From the NCBI GenBank assembly GCA_004366385.1, contig SIRU01000050.1, positions 1-35,879 of the forward strand: 35,879 nt of DNA. Reading direction: 5' to 3'. The notes beneath the pieces were generated by a model. It saw nothing but the letters and a program-made list of their open reading frames with translations. It was not told the DNA's origin and made no database searches. The position numbers and the translations under genes were made by a program. Source of the stretch: Actinomycetota bacterium (GTDB lineage Bacteria; Actinomycetota; Thermoleophilia; Gaiellales; Gaiellaceae). The stretch's first letter is position 1. Each line of letters opens with the position of its first letter. Positions 33,757 through 35,879 of this stretch are shown here, one piece after another.

Positions 33757-33989
33757 CCCGGGCATGTCGAGCGCTGCGAACCTCGCGGCCTAACCCTCAA
33801 CTCGAGACTGAGACTCGCCGAGCGCGCGACGGCGCCGAGAACCGCCCTCCGTAAGCCCGTCTTTATCGAGCCGGGTGAGAGGGCTGCCATCCCTCGGATA
33901 AGGGGCCTTTCACCGAATGCTTATCGCCGCTTGACGCGGGAGGGGGAGGGTGCACGTCGGGTAGCAGGTCTCTGGGGAGGAGTAACAGC
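33757..33989 (+). other. Leader/control region of the beta-helix protein gene
   Basis: Non-coding, 233 bp. It contains CTTTATCGAG (33861), CGGATAAGGGG (33895) and CTTATCG (33920), with TTCACCG (33909) and TTGACGC (33931) at 11-bp steps around the last. TTATCG also occurs before kinase 2. A strong Shine-Dalgarno, GGGGAGGAG (33974-33982), ends 7 nt before the GTG start at 33990. I could not match it to a known riboswitch. Confidence 0.5.
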
Positions 33990-35879
33990 GTGGGGCGATT
34001 CACCACCTGGTTCGGCAAGAGGAAGGCGGCGGCAACTGTGGCGGCGGGCGATGGGGGCGCGGCGCCTCGCGGTGCGGCGCGAGCTCTGGTCGTCGCACTC
34101 CTTTCTCTCTTCTCACGCGTACTCCTCGTACTCCCTCGCAGCGCCGGTCGGCACCTTCCCTCTCGGTTCGGCCGGCGCCTGCCCCCCTCCACGACGGCGC
34201 GCGCCACGGGCGGACGCAGCCGGCGGAGGCGCCTGGCGCTCGGCACCGCGCTCGTCGCGGTCGTGCTCGCGGCCGGGATCGGCATCACCGGCGCGATGGC
34301 GCTCTCGAGCGATCCGAACTACGTCGTCAACAACCCCGCCGACAGCGTCGACACGAACCCGGGCGACAACCAGTGCGTCGGCGTCGGGCTCGAGGGAAGC
34401 GCCGAGAAGTGCACCCTGCGCGCGGCGATCATGGAGGCCAACGCGCGGCCGGGCGTCAACACCATCCACATCGTCCCGGGCGAGTACTCGCTCGGCATTC
34501 CCCCGTTCAACGAGAACGCGGCGAACGTCGGCGATCTCGAGATCCTCGACCCGGTCACGATCGAGAAGGCGCCCGGTAACTGGCAGCCCGGGCACGACGA
34601 GGTCATCATCGACGGCGGCAACCCGCCGGACACGATGAGCTACCCGCTGACCGCGCGGGGCATCGACCGCCTCTTCGAGATCCATCCGCTCGCGGGCGAC
34701 GTGACCTTCCGGAACGTCACCCTGCAGAACGGCTGGACCCCGGAGGCGGGCGGCGCGATCATGAACTGGTCGTTCGGGAAGCTGACGCTCGACGGCGTCA
34801 CGGTGCGCGACAGCTACGCGACCGACGGCGGCGGCGGCCTCAACCACGGCGACGTCCACGACTACCCGTGGACGATCGAGCCGCCGAACCTTGACCTCCT
34901 CCCCCACGGCCGCGTCGACATCATCGGCTCGACGTTCACGGGGAACGGCTCCGGCGGCGGCGGCGCCGCAATAAACAACGTGTCCGGCGGGACGATCACG
35001 ATCTCCGGCGGCAGCGTGATCACGGAGAACCCCGGGCGCGTCCAGCAGGACCCGCTCGAGCCCGAGAGCTTCGTCCTGATCGACCCGTCCGACTACGAGA
35101 TCGGGCCGAGCGCGATCGTCAACGAGGCCAAGTGGGAGAGCGTCGGGACGCTGAAGGTCACGGACTCGACGATCTCGCTGAACGCGTCCGAGGACTCGGG
35201 CGCCGGCATCCACAGCGAAGGCGACAGCGTCGTCGTGATCGAGCGCTCGGTCATCTCGGAGAACCGGACCGAGGCGAGCGGCGGCGGCTTGTACACGGAG
35301 GGCGGGAAGGTCACGATCTCGGAGTCCGAGATCACGAAGAACCAGGCGGCGAACGGCGGCGGCCTGTTCAACGGGGGCGCCGAGTCGTACTACGGCCTGC
35401 GCTCGCGGTTCGAGATCCGCGACTCCGAGATCTCGGACAACATCGCGGAGAGCGGCGGCGGCTTCATGACCGACGGCGAGGGTCACGCCTTCGTCACCGA
35501 CACCGTCTTCACGGGGAACCTCTCGCAGGACCACGGCGCGGCGATCGCGAGCGAGGGCGACAACAACCTCACGCTGACGCGGGTCACGGCCGAGGGCAAC
35601 AAGTCGTGGGGCGAGGGCGGCGGCGTGTGGGTGCACTCGACCCGCCTGCAGAAGATCGTCGATTCGAAGTTGCTCGACAACCACGCGGGTGTGCCGCACG
35701 TCGAGGACGGTGAGCTCACGATCAACGACGCCGGCGGCGGCGGCCTGTACACCGACGGCGGCCCGGTCGTGGTCGAGGGGACCTTGATCGAGGGGAACAC
35801 GGCGACCGAGGAGGGCGGCGGCATGTCGCTGCACAACCTCGGCGACATCGTCGTGCGCCGCCCCACGCTCCAGAGCAGC
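33990..35879 (+). CDS. CSLREA-type beta-helix surface protein, runs off right edge
   Basis: An open frame of 630 codons with no stop in the window. After a basic amino end come two hydrophobic segments: ALVVALLSLFSRVLLVLP (about 40-57) and LALGTALVAVVLAAGIGITG (about 85-104). From about residue 110 there is a CSLREA-like domain (NNPADSVDTNPGDNQCVGV, then CTLRAAIMEANARPGVNTI). Parallel beta-helix repeats follow, rich in GGG, such as GGAIMNW, GGGLNHGD, GGGLYTEGG, GGGLFNGG, GGGFMTDGE and GGGMSLHN, about every 40-50 residues. Such proteins are exported adhesin-like or polysaccharide-binding proteins. The strong Shine-Dalgarno sequence fixes GTG 33990. It lies 233 bp after regulator 2. Confidence 0.85.
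   Translation, partial: MGRFTTWFGKRKAAATVAAGDGGAAPRGAARALVVALLSLFSRVLLVLPRSAGRHLPSRFGRRLPPSTTARATGGRSRRRRLALGTALVAVVLAAGIGITGAMALSSDPNYVVNNPADSVDTNPGDNQCVGVGLEGSAEKCTLRAAIMEANARPGVNTIHIVPGEYSLGIPPFNENAANVGDLEILDPVTIEKAPGNWQPGHDEVIIDGGNPPDTMSYPLTARGIDRLFEIHPLAGDVTFRNVTLQNGWTPEAGGAIMNWSFGKLTLDGVTVRDSYATDGGGGLNHGDVHDYPWTIEPPNLDLLPHGRVDIIGSTFTGNGSGGGGAAINNVSGGTITISGGSVITENPGRVQQDPLEPESFVLIDPSDYEIGPSAIVNEAKWESVGTLKVTDSTISLNASEDSGAGIHSEGDSVVVIERSVISENRTEASGGGLYTEGGKVTISESEITKNQAANGGGLFNGGAESYYGLRSRFEIRDSEISDNIAESGGGFMTDGEGHAFVTDTVFTGNLSQDHGAAIASEGDNNLTLTRVTAEGNKSWGEGGGVWVHSTRLQKIVDSKLLDNHAGVPHVEDGELTINDAGGGGLYTDGGPVVVEGTLIEGNTATEEGGGMSLHNLGDIVVRRPTLQSS

Noticed and set aside
33841-33989. Possible riboswitch (ydaO or c-di-GMP type) before the beta-helix gene
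   Set aside because: I could not fit any conserved core of those classes; only repeated TTATCG and a short CCCT/AGGG pairing are visible.

Overview
The window is about 36 kb of very GC-rich DNA (roughly 70% G+C by eye), densely packed with genes on both strands. Codon bias, a CsoR-copZ-copA module, stand-alone LigD-type polymerase and ligase genes, WYL and OmpR-type regulators and many leaderless starts point to a high-GC actinobacterium. Thermoleophilia (Gaiellales/Solirubrobacterales) is my best guess; this is inference, since there is no rRNA or ribosomal protein gene here.

Layout. 1-7.4 kb: end of a flavin disulfide oxidoreductase, a PPK2 polyphosphate kinase, a divergent hydrolase/WYL pair, a small membrane protein, a MurG-like glycosyltransferase, a DUF1996 protein, a TadG-like protein. 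7.5-12.2 kb (minus): EamA exporter, then a copper operon copZ-copA-csoR under a CsoR-type operator, and a metallo-beta-lactamase-fold hydrolase. 12.3-16.6 kb (plus): HdeD-like protein, lipoprotein cytochrome c, serS, a small PD-(D/E)XK nuclease overlapping tRNA-Ser(TGA), a flavin reductase and a HAD phosphatase. 16.6-18.7 kb: five copies of a GTGGCTC-centred palindrome around a small HTH gene and a fabF-type synthase. 18.7-20.8 kb: convergent ligase and LigD-type polymerase (NHEJ parts). 20.8-24.3 kb: amino-acid ABC transporter with two tandem binding proteins. 24.3-26.8 kb: GroES-like and PLDc_N-like proteins, tRNA-Ser(GCT), tRNA-Ser(CGA), a frameshifted secreted-protein gene and a second flavin reductase.

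26.8-35.9 kb is a surface-signalling island: response regulator 1, histidine kinase 1 and an acidic secreted protein (minus); a divergent Ser/Thr kinase and a second acidic secreted protein (plus); then a paralogous kinase/regulator pair; then a large CSLREA/beta-helix surface protein that runs off the right edge. The track of simple ORFs misses that last gene because it has no stop in the window.

The main discovery is a shared promoter architecture at three places (3693-3746, 29617-29670, 30627-30680). Each has an inverted RTGAGA-N4-TCTCAY, then two more TCTCAY-like 7-mers at exact 11-bp steps, then exactly 10 nt, then a TANNNY -10 box. This is the geometry of a PhoB/PhoP-like OmpR-family activator. 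It joins the Ser/Thr kinase, the acidic protein and the distant glycosyltransferase locus into one candidate regulon, plausibly under one of the two local response regulators. Other notable items are a 73-nt repeat in inverted orientation upstream of eamA and serS, the nuclease gene overlapping a tRNA, and a -10 box 6-8 nt before the start codon of at least a dozen genes.
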